Positions 17,927 to 25,939 of a stretch of 64,000 bases of DNA are shown in pieces; within the stretch, counting starts at the first letter, position 1; every line of letters starts with the position of its first letter. Source of the stretch: Sphingobacterium thalpophilum (GTDB lineage Bacteria > Bacteroidota > Bacteroidia > Sphingobacteriales > Sphingobacteriaceae); NCBI RefSeq assembly GCF_901482695.1, contig NZ_LR590484.1, positions 1,922,001 to 1,986,000 of the forward strand, written 5' to 3'. The position numbers and the translations under genes were made by a program. A model generated the notes under the pieces. That model was not told the DNA's origin. It searched no databases and saw nothing but the letters and a program-made list of their open reading frames with translations.

Positions 17927-19210
17927 CTAAGTATTAAACTGTAGATTTTTTGTTAAATTATCCCATATTCTTTTAAAAATTGATTTGTCCTCAGTAATAA
18001 TTTCTGCATCACCATATATTCCAGGCTTTAAAATAATCAATGAATCCTTCAATGAGCGAATTAGTGACACTTTCGCAAAGAAAACACTGTCCTGCATTGG
18101 TATATCCGAAATATAATCTATTTTTCCATTTAAATAGCCGTAATCCTGATAGGGGTAACTACGAACTTTGATCAATACTTTTTGTCCATTTTTAACTTTT
18201 GCAGATACCACTTGAGGAAGCAGAAGTTCTCCATAATACTGGTCATTATTTGGATTGACATAAAAAAGTGGCTGATCCACCTTGACCGGCTGGTTCTCTT
18301 GTATAAAGGATCCATATATGAGCTTCCCATTGACGGGACTCGTTAATATATACTGCCGTTTCCAAGTTTCAGCTTCGCTTAAAAAGCTATTTAGTGCTTG
18401 TACAAATTTTTTGCGCTCCTCATTGATTTGATTGCTAAGATCTGATAGCTCTCTTTTTTTAGAAAGTATATTACCTTCATAAGCAATCAAATTATTTTCC
18501 ATCTGTGGAATAGTTTGTCTTTTTGCTAGTAGTAGAGACTCTTTTTGACTGAGTTCAGAAGGGCTAATAATTTTCTTTTGAGCGAGCAGCTGATATTTTT
18601 CGAATTCTTCTTCAGCAAGTTTTAGTTGTTGATGCTGCAGCTTAAAAGATTGCGATACTTTTTCATATTGTCTCGCTAAATTAATTCTTTCCTGCTCTAA
18701 AACTCCTTTTCGTTTTTGATAGATTCCGTCATCGCTTGCAGCTCTATAATTCAAATAAGCAAGATAGAAATTCTGGTACCCTCCTTGTAATTCTCCCAGG
18801 CTTAATTTATTTGGAGCAACTAGAGTTTCTAAGTTATAATTATCGGTTTCTTTTCTCTTCAAATTTTGTAGTCGTTCGATTAGCATTGTCACTTGACTAT
18901 GATCTGCAGTACTTTCTAGATAGGCTAGTTCGGTACCTGGTTTTACCCAATCCCCATCCTTGACCAGTATTTTGACAAGGGTGCCGTTATTTCGACTCAT
19001 TACAACTTTCGGGGCATTTATACTATTAAATTTCAAAGAACTCGTCACCATTTCTGGAAATCTTATAAACATGGATAGTCCCAAGATCAATATCACCGTT
19101 CCTAATATTAAAGAAATCCCCCATTTCAATAACCAAGATGGTGGTTTAGCAATAATTTCCTGTAAATCTTCCGAATGAAGATCTTCCTGCATCAAATTAG
19201 ATTTTTTCAT
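17927..19210 (-). CDS. HlyD-family membrane fusion protein of peptide exporter
   Basis: A 427-residue periplasmic adaptor for the neighbouring ABC exporter. One transmembrane helix lies near the N-terminus (about residues 29-49, WGISLILGTVILILGLSMF). A biotinyl-lipoyl-like half-motif (GTLVKILVKDGDWVKPGTEL, about 85-104) precedes a long coiled-coil hairpin (about 115-285). The second half-motif and beta domains (SPVNGKLIYGSFIQENQPV) follow. It begins 3 bp after the exporter gene, so the two are co-transcribed. It probably bridges the exporter to a TolC-type outer-membrane channel not encoded here. Confidence 0.9.
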   Translation of the reverse strand: MKKSNLMQEDLHSEDLQEIIAKPPSWLLKWGISLILGTVILILGLSMFIRFPEMVTSSLKFNSINAPKVVMSRNNGTLVKILVKDGDWVKPGTELAYLESTADHSQVTMLIERLQNLKRKETDNYNLETLVAPNKLSLGELQGGYQNFYLAYLNYRAASDDGIYQKRKGVLEQERINLARQYEKVSQSFKLQHQQLKLAEEEFEKYQLLAQKKIISPSELSQKESLLLAKRQTIPQMENNLIAYEGNILSKKRELSDLSNQINEERKKFVQALNSFLSEAETWKRQYILTSPVNGKLIYGSFIQENQPVKVDQPLFYVNPNNDQYYGELLLPQVVSAKVKNGQKVLIKVRSYPYQDYGYLNGKIDYISDIPMQDSVFFAKVSLIRSLKDSLIILKPGIYGDAEIITEDKSIFKRIWDNLTKNLQFNT

Positions 19211-19213
19211 TTT

Positions 19214-21400
19214 TTAATTTCCTAACTCCAACTGATTTTTTACCAATTCAAAATATCTTCCTTTTATTTGAGTTAGCTCTATATGTGTCCCTTGTTCGAC
19301 AACTACTCCTTTCTCAATCACTACAATATTGTCGGCATTTTTGACTGTACTTAAACGATGGGCAACAACAACGACCGTTCTATTTTTAAAAAAACGATCC
19401 AAATTTTCAATTATTACTTTTTCATTGTTGGCATCGAGAGAATTGGTAGCCTCGTCTAAAAAAATAAATTCCGGCTCCTTATATACAGCCCGGGCAATCA
19501 TAAGTCTCTGCCGTTGCCCTTGACTAACTCCCTTACCAGCAGTTCCGATCTTTGTTGCTATTCCAAAAGGCTGCTCTGCAATAAATTCATCTAAATTTGC
19601 TATTGTGATTGCATTTTGTAAACGTTGTTCGTTTGGAAACTCATCATTTATTGTGATATTTCGTTCAATAGTATCAGCATAAATATAATTGTCCTGTAAT
19701 ACAGCCCCGCAACTGTCTCGCCACAAAGAAAAATCTAAATGTTCCAACCTTTTTCCACCAACAAGGATCTCGCCCTCCTCATAGTTGTAAAATCGCAATA
19801 ACAACTTCAAGATAGTTGTTTTACCACTCCCACTCGTCCCGACTATTGCTGTTGTTTTTCCGGAAGGAAAGGTAAGATTAAGCTTATTAAATATTGGTTC
19901 ATTACCTGCACCGTAATAACGGAAGGTTAGGTTGCGAATTTCAATATCTCTTTTCGTTGGTAATTTTGAAAGATAATCTTTTCGAACATCTTCTTCTTCT
20001 TCTGTCTCGTAGATTTCATTTAACCTTTCCATGCTGATTTTGGCATCTTGGTATGATTGCATAAAGCTTAACAACGACTCTACGGGACCGTTTACCATTC
20101 CAATAATGTATTGTATTGCCATCATCCCGCCAAGGGTAATTTCACCATCTATAACTGCTTTGGCACTTATATAAGTAATTAAAATTGCTTTGGTCTGATT
20201 GATTGCCATTGATCCAAAAGTCTGATATTGTGAAAGGGCTAAGCTTTTTACCTTAAATTGAAATAATTTGGCTTGCAATGCCTCCCATCCCCAACGTTTC
20301 TGCTTTTGTGCATTATTAAGTTTGATATCTTTAATGCTCTGTATCATTTCAACCATATAAGTTTGATTTTCAGAGCCTATCTTAAATCGTTTATGATCTA
20401 ATTCTCTTCTATATTTCATAAAAAACAAAATCCATAAAGTATATAGAATAGTTGCCACAAAAAACACTATAAAGATTGTTTTATTATATATCACTAACAA
20501 AGTCCCAAAGATTAACATATTGATTAAGGAAAACAGGGTGTTTAAGGTATCTCCTGTAAGAAACGTTTCAATACGCTGTTGATCTGACATCCGTTGCATT
20601 AAATCGCCATGAGTTTTTAAATCAAAGAATGACATTGGAAGTTTCATGATTTTGATTAGTAAATCTGTCAAAATTGAAATATTAACTCGAGTACTGATAT
20701 GTAGCATGATCCATGACCGAATAAAAGAAACAGAGCTGGATCCAATAAAGAGCATAAGCTGAGCAATTAGAATTAAGTTTATAAAACTGATGTTTTTAGT
20801 ATTAATCCCAATATCGACGACGGATTGAGTTAGAAAAGGTGTGATTAATTGCAGGACAGTTCCAAGAATCATTCCTAGAAACAATTGTATGAAAAGCCTT
20901 TTATATCTAAAGAAATACGTGAACATTTTGCCCCATTCCAGCGTAAGTTCAGCCTCGTCATCATCTAATTGATAAAAATTTGGACTAGGGCTCAACAGTA
21001 GAGATAATCCTGAATGTAGCTCCTTAGTAGAATACCAGTTTTTGGCAAACTCTTTTTCCCCATAGGAGACTAGCCCAGTTGCGGGATCGGAAATATAGTA
21101 TCGTCCTTTTCTTATTTTATAAAGTACTACAAAATGATTTTGGTTCCAATGCAGGATACAGGGCAATTCAACTTCACCAAGTTGTTCTAAGTTCAATTGC
21201 ACTCCATAAGTTCGAAATCCCAGCTTTTCGGCTGCTTCGGAAATACCAAACATATTGACCCCGTATTTAGTAGTTTGGCAGAGTTTTCGAATCTTATGAA
21301 TAGAAACCGACTGCCCATAGTATTTAAAAACCATACGGAGACAGGTTGCACCGCAATCCATCATATCCATTTGTTTGTAATGAGGAAACTTCTTTAGCAC
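19214..21400 (-). CDS. C39-peptidase-containing ABC transporter (PCAT)
   Basis: A 728-residue exporter that should cut GG-type leader peptides and export the core. An N-terminal C39 cysteine protease domain (about 1-135) has the catalytic-type Cys in MMDCGATCLRMVFKYYG (about 13-29) and the His/Asp in HWNQNHFVVLY and YISDPATG. Six membrane helices (about 165-450) and an ATPase domain follow: Walker A GTSGSGKTT, signature VSQGQRQR (a variant of LSGGQ), Walker B FIFLDEATNSLD. Its presumed substrate, the GG-leader peptide, is encoded 0.6 kb upstream on the other strand. Confidence 0.93.
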   Translation of the reverse strand: MLKKFPHYKQMDMMDCGATCLRMVFKYYGQSVSIHKIRKLCQTTKYGVNMFGISEAAEKLGFRTYGVQLNLEQLGEVELPCILHWNQNHFVVLYKIRKGRYYISDPATGLVSYGEKEFAKNWYSTKELHSGLSLLLSPSPNFYQLDDDEAELTLEWGKMFTYFFRYKRLFIQLFLGMILGTVLQLITPFLTQSVVDIGINTKNISFINLILIAQLMLFIGSSSVSFIRSWIMLHISTRVNISILTDLLIKIMKLPMSFFDLKTHGDLMQRMSDQQRIETFLTGDTLNTLFSLINMLIFGTLLVIYNKTIFIVFFVATILYTLWILFFMKYRRELDHKRFKIGSENQTYMVEMIQSIKDIKLNNAQKQKRWGWEALQAKLFQFKVKSLALSQYQTFGSMAINQTKAILITYISAKAVIDGEITLGGMMAIQYIIGMVNGPVESLLSFMQSYQDAKISMERLNEIYETEEEEDVRKDYLSKLPTKRDIEIRNLTFRYYGAGNEPIFNKLNLTFPSGKTTAIVGTSGSGKTTILKLLLRFYNYEEGEILVGGKRLEHLDFSLWRDSCGAVLQDNYIYADTIERNITINDEFPNEQRLQNAITIANLDEFIAEQPFGIATKIGTAGKGVSQGQRQRLMIARAVYKEPEFIFLDEATNSLDANNEKVIIENLDRFFKNRTVVVVAHRLSTVKNADNIVVIEKGVVVEQGTHIELTQIKGRYFELVKNQLELGN

Positions 21401-21454
21401 TTTCTATTTAATATTATTGTTTATTATACTCTGTTTATACTTAAAAAATGTAAG

Positions 21455-21753
21455 AGTTATCATTCCGGCCAGCTCTTTGCGTTCACAAAGCTTTAGAGTT
21501 TTTTTAATTATATCTTTTAAATTCGTGATCCAAACTTAGATCTGAAACATCCGTTTTAGACGAGCATTTTGTTCTTGAAGTGCTTTTAGCTTTTTAAGGT
21601 GCTGTGCGTCCATACCGTCGTACTTCTATTTCCATTGGTAGAAGGTGGGAGCTGAAATAGGATGTTCATTACAAATATCCTTTGTAGACTTAACTGATTC
21701 ATATTCCTTGAGAATGTTAACGATTAATGTGCTGAAAACTTGCTATTTTCCAT
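21455..21753 (-). pseudogene. IS3-family orfA remnant
   Basis: After an early frame change the frame reads VNILKEYESVKSTKDICNEH, then PISAPTFYQW, a stop codon where Arg/Lys is expected, KYDGMDAQHLKKLKALQEQN and ARLKRM. After a further stop it reads NLKDIIKKTL and ERKELAGMI. This is IS3-family OrfA (HTH, then the leucine-zipper-like region) with several inactivating changes. OrfB and the terminal repeats are missing. It lies between the exporter and the precursor peptide gene. Confidence 0.8.
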
Positions 21754-22016
21754 ATTATAACAACTAATTTAACATTTTTAATTTGGTCTTAAAACAAGTA
21801 TGTCTAACAAAACAGGTAAGTTATTTTGGGAAATTGCTTTAAAGAGATATTACAAAAACGTATTTGATAGCATGTTGCAGTGAAAATTCAAACAAGTACA
21901 TACTAAAAGAAATAATATAATTCCTTAGGTGAATAATATTAAAAATTAATAATCTTATCTTTAACGTTAGACAACGTCAATGCACTGGAGCATTGACTGG
22001 TAGCAACTATAAACTA
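21754..22016. promoter_or_regulatory. Upstream region of the precursor peptide gene
   Basis: AT-rich, noncoding. It contains TATCTTTA at 21956-21963, one base from the -7 consensus TAnnTTTG and 53 bp before the precursor ATG, so a promoter here is likely but unproven. Confidence 0.4.
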
Positions 22017-22184
22017 ATGAAAGAGAAAAAACAAACACTCGAATCTATCAAAAACAATCCTGATTTCTTTGAAATCAAAAAGGATAACTTGAAGAAAATT
22101 CATGGTGGATTAGCTTATGGAACGGGAACAGAGGCTTACACATCAGGAGATGGCATAACCGATTATGGTGACGGTGATGCCTAG
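22017..22184 (+). CDS. Graspetide-type (grasp-with-spasm) precursor peptide
   Basis: A 55-residue peptide: a 31-residue leader ending DNLKKIHGG, then a 24-residue core that starts LAYGTGTEAY and ends TSGDGITDYGDGDA. The double Gly is the expected C39 cleavage site. The core has five hydroxyl residues (Thr5, Thr7, Thr11, Ser12, Thr17) and five acids (Glu8, Asp14, Asp18, Asp21, Asp23), the pairing used by ATP-grasp ligases to make ester or amide rings (graspetides). The ATG at 22017 is preferred over the TTG at 21993. A terminator follows at once. Confidence 0.85.
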   Translation: MKEKKQTLESIKNNPDFFEIKKDNLKKIHGGLAYGTGTEAYTSGDGITDYGDGDA

Positions 22185-22193
22185 TTAAATAAA

Positions 22194-22224
22194 AACGGTA
22201 AAATCAATTCTTGATTTTACCGTT
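22194..22224 (+). terminator. Strong terminator after precursor peptide
   Basis: A perfect 14-bp stem (AACGGTAAAATCAA with TTGATTTTACCGTT) with a 3-base loop starts 10 bp after the precursor stop and is followed by CTTATTTT. It would limit the precursor transcript to one small gene. Confidence 0.9.
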
Positions 22225-22355
22225 CTTATTTTGGGAGCTAAATATTTTTTAGCTCAAATGAGCTGGATCTAAAACGTTCCGTTTCCAACTCATATGCCCC
22301 CTTAATAAGACCTCGGATAGGATTTTATCTTGCTATTTTAAATCTTGGTATCTCA

Positions 22356-22682
22356 TTATTCTTTTTTCGCTACCCTGTTTTTTATGTTGAGCAAAGCGTC
22401 TTCAATAATTTTTACACTTGATATAATATCCACGGAGGACTTTGTTGGATTCGGATTGCTGTCAAATGTGATCCCTGAAATTTTTAAGGCTCTACAAATT
22501 TTAATTAAATATCCAAGTTTAACACTTACAATACCGCTCTCCATTTTATTATACTGTGATTGAGAGATCCCAAGCAACATGGCGATGTATTCTTGTGTAA
22601 AGCCATTTCTCACTCTCTGTTTCCTTATTTCATCCAATATTTTTAATTCTTTTTCTCTAATATCTTGTAATGAATCATTCAT
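22356..22682 (-). CDS. XRE-family HTH regulator
   Basis: A 108-residue protein. A Cro/C1-type helix-turn-helix covers about residues 18-73 (RVRNGFTQEYIAMLLGISQS, then QYNKMESG). The C-terminal part (about 74-108) is a short helix. It is the last gene of the maturation operon and overlaps the preceding gene by 8 bp, so its level is tied to that of the enzymes. A role in controlling the cluster is likely but not shown. Confidence 0.85.
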   Translation of the reverse strand: MNDSLQDIREKELKILDEIRKQRVRNGFTQEYIAMLLGISQSQYNKMESGIVSVKLGYLIKICRALKISGITFDSNPNPTKSSVDIISSVKIIEDALLNIKNRVAKKE

Positions 22683-23436
22683 AGCTTAACAGTTTTGAGA
22701 TCAAACTTTCTTTTATACGATAATAATTTAAATAGATTTTGTGGTATTGGGATTGAATAAAACGAATCTGACTATCTAAATTTCCTTTTTCAAAATGGTA
22801 ATTATCATAGACTTGTTTTGATAGATTAATCTGAAGTTTGCTGCCTTCATATAAAATCTTTAAATCTTCATTCTCAAAGAGTTCAGAATAATTCTTAATA
22901 AAACCTATAGAACCTAAATTACTTGATGTTAATAATTTGTGTTTTAAAGTTTCAGACAACTGAATATCAAACTTAAGATTGGTTGGCACATCTTGATTTA
23001 ATATCGCTGTAAATGATTGATTAAATATCAGTGCTCCTTGAATTCCAATCACATAGTCTGTCCAAAACAAGTCCGTACTTATCTGGATTACGTCATTAGA
23101 GAACAAGTAAGCGAAAAAAATACCTTCTAAAACCCTACGATTTCTGTTTAATGAGGCGATTTTGTCTATCAGGCTTAAATTGTCACTTATAGAGTGAAAT
23201 ATTTGTTCGTCACAAATTACTAAATAATCCAAATTTCGCTCTATGGATGTTCTTACACAATAAAGTAATTTTTCCCATTTATTATCTATAAAAGCCTCCA
23301 ATAACTTTTCGCGGGTTATACTTCCGTCAGCATGTCTCAAGACTATATGTAACCCACAGTTGCTGGAAACGAAAATAGCACCGTTTAAAAGAGAATTGTA
23401 TTTTTCCATACATTGATTCAATTTAGTACTTACCAA
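22675..23436 (-). CDS. Glycosyltransferase-like protein of the RiPP operon
   Basis: A 253-residue protein I do not recognise by itself. Its middle (about residues 68-150) resembles the GT25-like protein two genes upstream: LDYLVICDEQIF against HDYFIIAEDDHCF, and STDLFWTDYVIGIQGALIFN against SDNLFWLNKFTGAQFLIIN. I infer a diverged GT-A-type relative. The acidic EDD of the partner is CDEQ here, so metal binding or activity may be altered. It overlaps the genes on both sides (14 and 8 bp). Confidence 0.5.
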   Translation of the reverse strand: MVSTKLNQCMEKYNSLLNGAIFVSSNCGLHIVLRHADGSITREKLLEAFIDNKWEKLLYCVRTSIERNLDYLVICDEQIFHSISDNLSLIDKIASLNRNRRVLEGIFFAYLFSNDVIQISTDLFWTDYVIGIQGALIFNQSFTAILNQDVPTNLKFDIQLSETLKHKLLTSSNLGSIGFIKNYSELFENEDLKILYEGSKLQINLSKQVYDNYHFEKGNLDSQIRFIQSQYHKIYLNYYRIKESLISKLLSYE

Positions 23437-24094
23437 ACATGTGCGAAGGAACTTTATAAAGCCAAGGTTTTTTGACTCCGGATCTTAGATTTATAGAATC
23501 CCTTAGAGCAAAATGTGATTCTGTTGTGGTATTCAAATAAACTTCGAGAGCTTCTAAACCCACAGCTTTTCTTCGTTTATTAACTCTTTTGATATCTACA
23601 ACCGGATAGGGAAATGTCCTGTGGTACCTGATGTCATACCAAATCTGTGTACCATATATTTGCAATTCCCCACTATTGAGATTTATCCGGTCCAATAAAT
23701 ATGCATACTTATCAGCAGAAGCATTTTTTCTTTTTACTTCCGCTGCCATCTTTTTTAGTACCAATGTTTGAAAATCCGGCCATTTATTTAAGTGTTGAAC
23801 GACCAGCCAAAACTTATCTGAACCGTCTTTTCCAACCTTGTTATATCCAGGAAAACCGAACTTAGAGAAAATGACTTTTGCATCCTCGTAGTTTTCACGA
23901 TATATTTCTTCCATTCTTTTAAAAAAATAGTCATTACCATTAGCATTTTTAGGAGGGTTCATCATCCAATCTTGATCTTTCTTCGCCATTTGATTGATTT
24001 TATCTCTTAAAATGGTATCTATTTGACCGTAAACATTTATATATGCAAATATTGATGCAACAAACAAAACAATTGGTTTAATTAAATTTTTCAT
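23423..24094 (-). CDS. Secreted DUF6624-like protein
   Basis: A 223-residue protein with a signal peptide (IKPIVLFVASIFAYINVYGQ, cleavage near YGQ). The mature part has the DUF6624 pattern: KFGFPGYNKVG, then WLVVQHLNKWPDFQ, KYAYLLDRINL, QIYGTQIW, and NKRRKAVGLEAL. The function of the family is unknown. It lies inside the RiPP operon and overlaps the genes before (17 bp) and after (14 bp), so it may act on the exported peptide, but this is inference. Confidence 0.75.
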   Translation of the reverse strand: MKNLIKPIVLFVASIFAYINVYGQIDTILRDKINQMAKKDQDWMMNPPKNANGNDYFFKRMEEIYRENYEDAKVIFSKFGFPGYNKVGKDGSDKFWLVVQHLNKWPDFQTLVLKKMAAEVKRKNASADKYAYLLDRINLNSGELQIYGTQIWYDIRYHRTFPYPVVDIKRVNKRRKAVGLEALEVYLNTTTESHFALRDSINLRSGVKKPWLYKVPSHMFGKY

Positions 24095-24743
24095 AATAAT
24101 CTTTGATATACATAAACTTATCCAACTTTTGCTCTGTGTTTAAAAATAGTTCTTTCACATCTATATTTCCCTGCATTATTTCAGGAGTAGCGTCGGAATA
24201 GCCAAAAAAACTCTGCATAGAAATGAATGGATAAATTGTGAAAATTTTACTACTTAATCGACTAATAAACAAATCAAGCCTATCTGAGGTATTAAAGCTT
24301 TCTAGGAAAAATGTTTCAATAAACTTTCTATTTATTATTAAAAACTGTGCTCCTGTAAATTTATTCAGCCAAAACAAATTATCTGATATACATACTCCCG
24401 TTTCAAAAGAGCTAATTCCCCCAGACACAATATCAGCATTTACACCTTTAGCTTGTTTTATAATACTGTAGATGTAATTTTTTTTATAATTTTTCGTAAA
24501 ACAATGATCATCTTCTGCAATAATAAAGTAATCATGGTTTTCTACTTTTGCAATTAATAAAATTTTTTCAAATGTTCTCAAAAGGCCAAACGATCCAATA
24601 GTATGATTTTCAGCAGTAAATATCTGTGGAGAAAACTCGGGATATTCTTTAAATTGCCCCAAAATATGTTCTCGTCTTTCCTTTCTTTCAACTAAATTTA
24701 TAATGTAGACAGGAATACTGTTTTTTGTCAAAATATCACTCAT
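24078..24743 (-). CDS. GT25-like glycosyltransferase
   Basis: A 221-residue protein. The start region IPVYIINLVERKERREHI (about residues 9-26) is the nucleotide-sugar binding entry of GT25 (LPS/procollagen-type) glycosyltransferases. YFIIAEDDHCF (about 77-87) holds the DxD-like acidic motif. I chose ATG 24743 because it overlaps the SPASM-maturase stop as ATGAGTGA, the usual coupled pattern in this operon; an upstream start at 24791 would run deep into that gene. It might modify the peptide or a surface target. Confidence 0.7.
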   Translation of the reverse strand: MSDILTKNSIPVYIINLVERKERREHILGQFKEYPEFSPQIFTAENHTIGSFGLLRTFEKILLIAKVENHDYFIIAEDDHCFTKNYKKNYIYSIIKQAKGVNADIVSGGISSFETGVCISDNLFWLNKFTGAQFLIINRKFIETFFLESFNTSDRLDLFISRLSSKIFTIYPFISMQSFFGYSDATPEIMQGNIDVKELFLNTEQKLDKFMYIKDYYEKFN

Positions 24744-25734
24744 AAGGATTGTATTTACATTTTTCCGGTTTACCATAAATATTTGATCCATGGGTGAATG
24801 CTCTACAGTCTAAACATATATAGCGAAACTCACAATCCCTACAGACTGAAATAATATCTTTATTAACTTCCCACATTTTTCTAAAATCATCGTTAAAAAC
24901 TACTTCCTCTAATCTTACATTTTTTAAATTTCCATATGAAGAATTCAAAGAAGGGCAATTTTTAATTTCACCACTTTCATCGATGCTGATTTTTCGGTTT
25001 AGACACGTATTGTATTTTAAGGCCTCGGTATACATAGGGATATTTACCGCGAAGTTTGATGGTGAAATATCTCCACAACATAAGTTATCTACGTTACTAC
25101 CTATGGTATATTTAATTGTTGTATGCGTATTATCAATATAATCATTTGATGTAAATGGGGAATTGTAAATATTTATCGAAGTAATAAATTTGTATCTATC
25201 CACTAGATCCCGAATTCCCTCAATCAAAAGATAGGATGCAAATTTTAGGAATAGATTTACAGATTGAACACGAGTTTGTCTCAAAAGATCTAATATCTCC
25301 TCTAACCCAGATCTTAACACTATGTCAGAAAATCTAAACTCAATGGCTTTGCAACCAAGATCAGACAGTTGTGAGAACAAATATCCAAAATTATGTGAAG
25401 ATGTCTTTGCGACCTTTATAATTGCATTAGTTACAATTGACGGTGTGAAAAATTCTTCGTTGATAACGCTAAAGTTATTAGGATTAGAAGTAAAAAAAGC
25501 AAATTGATGTTCTATTAGATACTCTCTATATTCTTCAAGTATCTCCTGATCACTTTCACTCAAAGAATTTTTGTATTTGTCATACGGCGTAAAAAGAAGG
25601 TTTTCTATCAAATTATATAAGGAATGTGGCACGGTAGCGTAAACACCAGACTTTAGATCACAGATTATACTTCTTTTTGCACCTTTAACCAGTTTACAGG
25701 ATGGAAACAAAACCAAATACATATTATTGTTCAT
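24736..25734 (-). CDS. gwsS: SPASM-domain peptide maturase (grasp-with-spasm)
   Basis: A 332-residue partner protein of the ATP-grasp ligase. The C-terminal third has SPASM-type cysteines: CLNRKISIDESGEIKNCPS (about 242-260), and the cluster VCRDCEFRYICLDCRAF (about 296-312) with a late Cys in EKC. No CxxxCxxC radical-SAM motif is visible in the N-terminal part, which agrees with what I recall of the grasp-with-spasm partner family. Probable role: binds or presents the precursor to the ligase. It overlaps the 71-aa gene by 11 bp. Confidence 0.82.
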   Translation of the reverse strand: MNNNMYLVLFPSCKLVKGAKRSIICDLKSGVYATVPHSLYNLIENLLFTPYDKYKNSLSESDQEILEEYREYLIEHQFAFFTSNPNNFSVINEEFFTPSIVTNAIIKVAKTSSHNFGYLFSQLSDLGCKAIEFRFSDIVLRSGLEEILDLLRQTRVQSVNLFLKFASYLLIEGIRDLVDRYKFITSINIYNSPFTSNDYIDNTHTTIKYTIGSNVDNLCCGDISPSNFAVNIPMYTEALKYNTCLNRKISIDESGEIKNCPSLNSSYGNLKNVRLEEVVFNDDFRKMWEVNKDIISVCRDCEFRYICLDCRAFTHGSNIYGKPEKCKYNPYE

Positions 25735-25939
25735 CTCTCAATTGACTAATTTTTTTTTGAAAAATATGATATAAATATGCTTTATCATCATAAAATGCTG
25801 AATAACCAGACCTATTTTTATAAGATGGAGCGGTAGATTCGGCAATCGGCTGTGCAAAGAACCATACAGCGGGAATTATAAAAATATCATCCGGGTCCTT
25901 TAATTCATTTGATATAATTAAACTCCTATTTTTCATCAT
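25724..25939 (-). CDS. 71-residue protein between the two maturases
   Basis: A 71-residue protein with no signal peptide, no GG motif and no family I recognise. A hydrophobic patch (IFIIPAVWFFAQPI, about 19-32) precedes a Tyr-rich region (SYKNRSGYSAFYDDKAYLYH). Its ATG overlaps the ligase stop and its end overlaps the SPASM-maturase start. This tight coupling on both sides argues that it is a real gene and not chance. It could be a scaffold for the maturase pair; that is inference. Confidence 0.6.
   Translation of the reverse strand: MMKNRSLIISNELKDPDDIFIIPAVWFFAQPIAESTAPSYKNRSGYSAFYDDKAYLYHIFQKKISQLRDEQ

Noticed and set aside
21993..22016. TTG start giving an 8-residue longer precursor peptide
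   Set aside because: The ATG at 22017 gives the usual charged leader start MKEKKQ; the extension has no family support.
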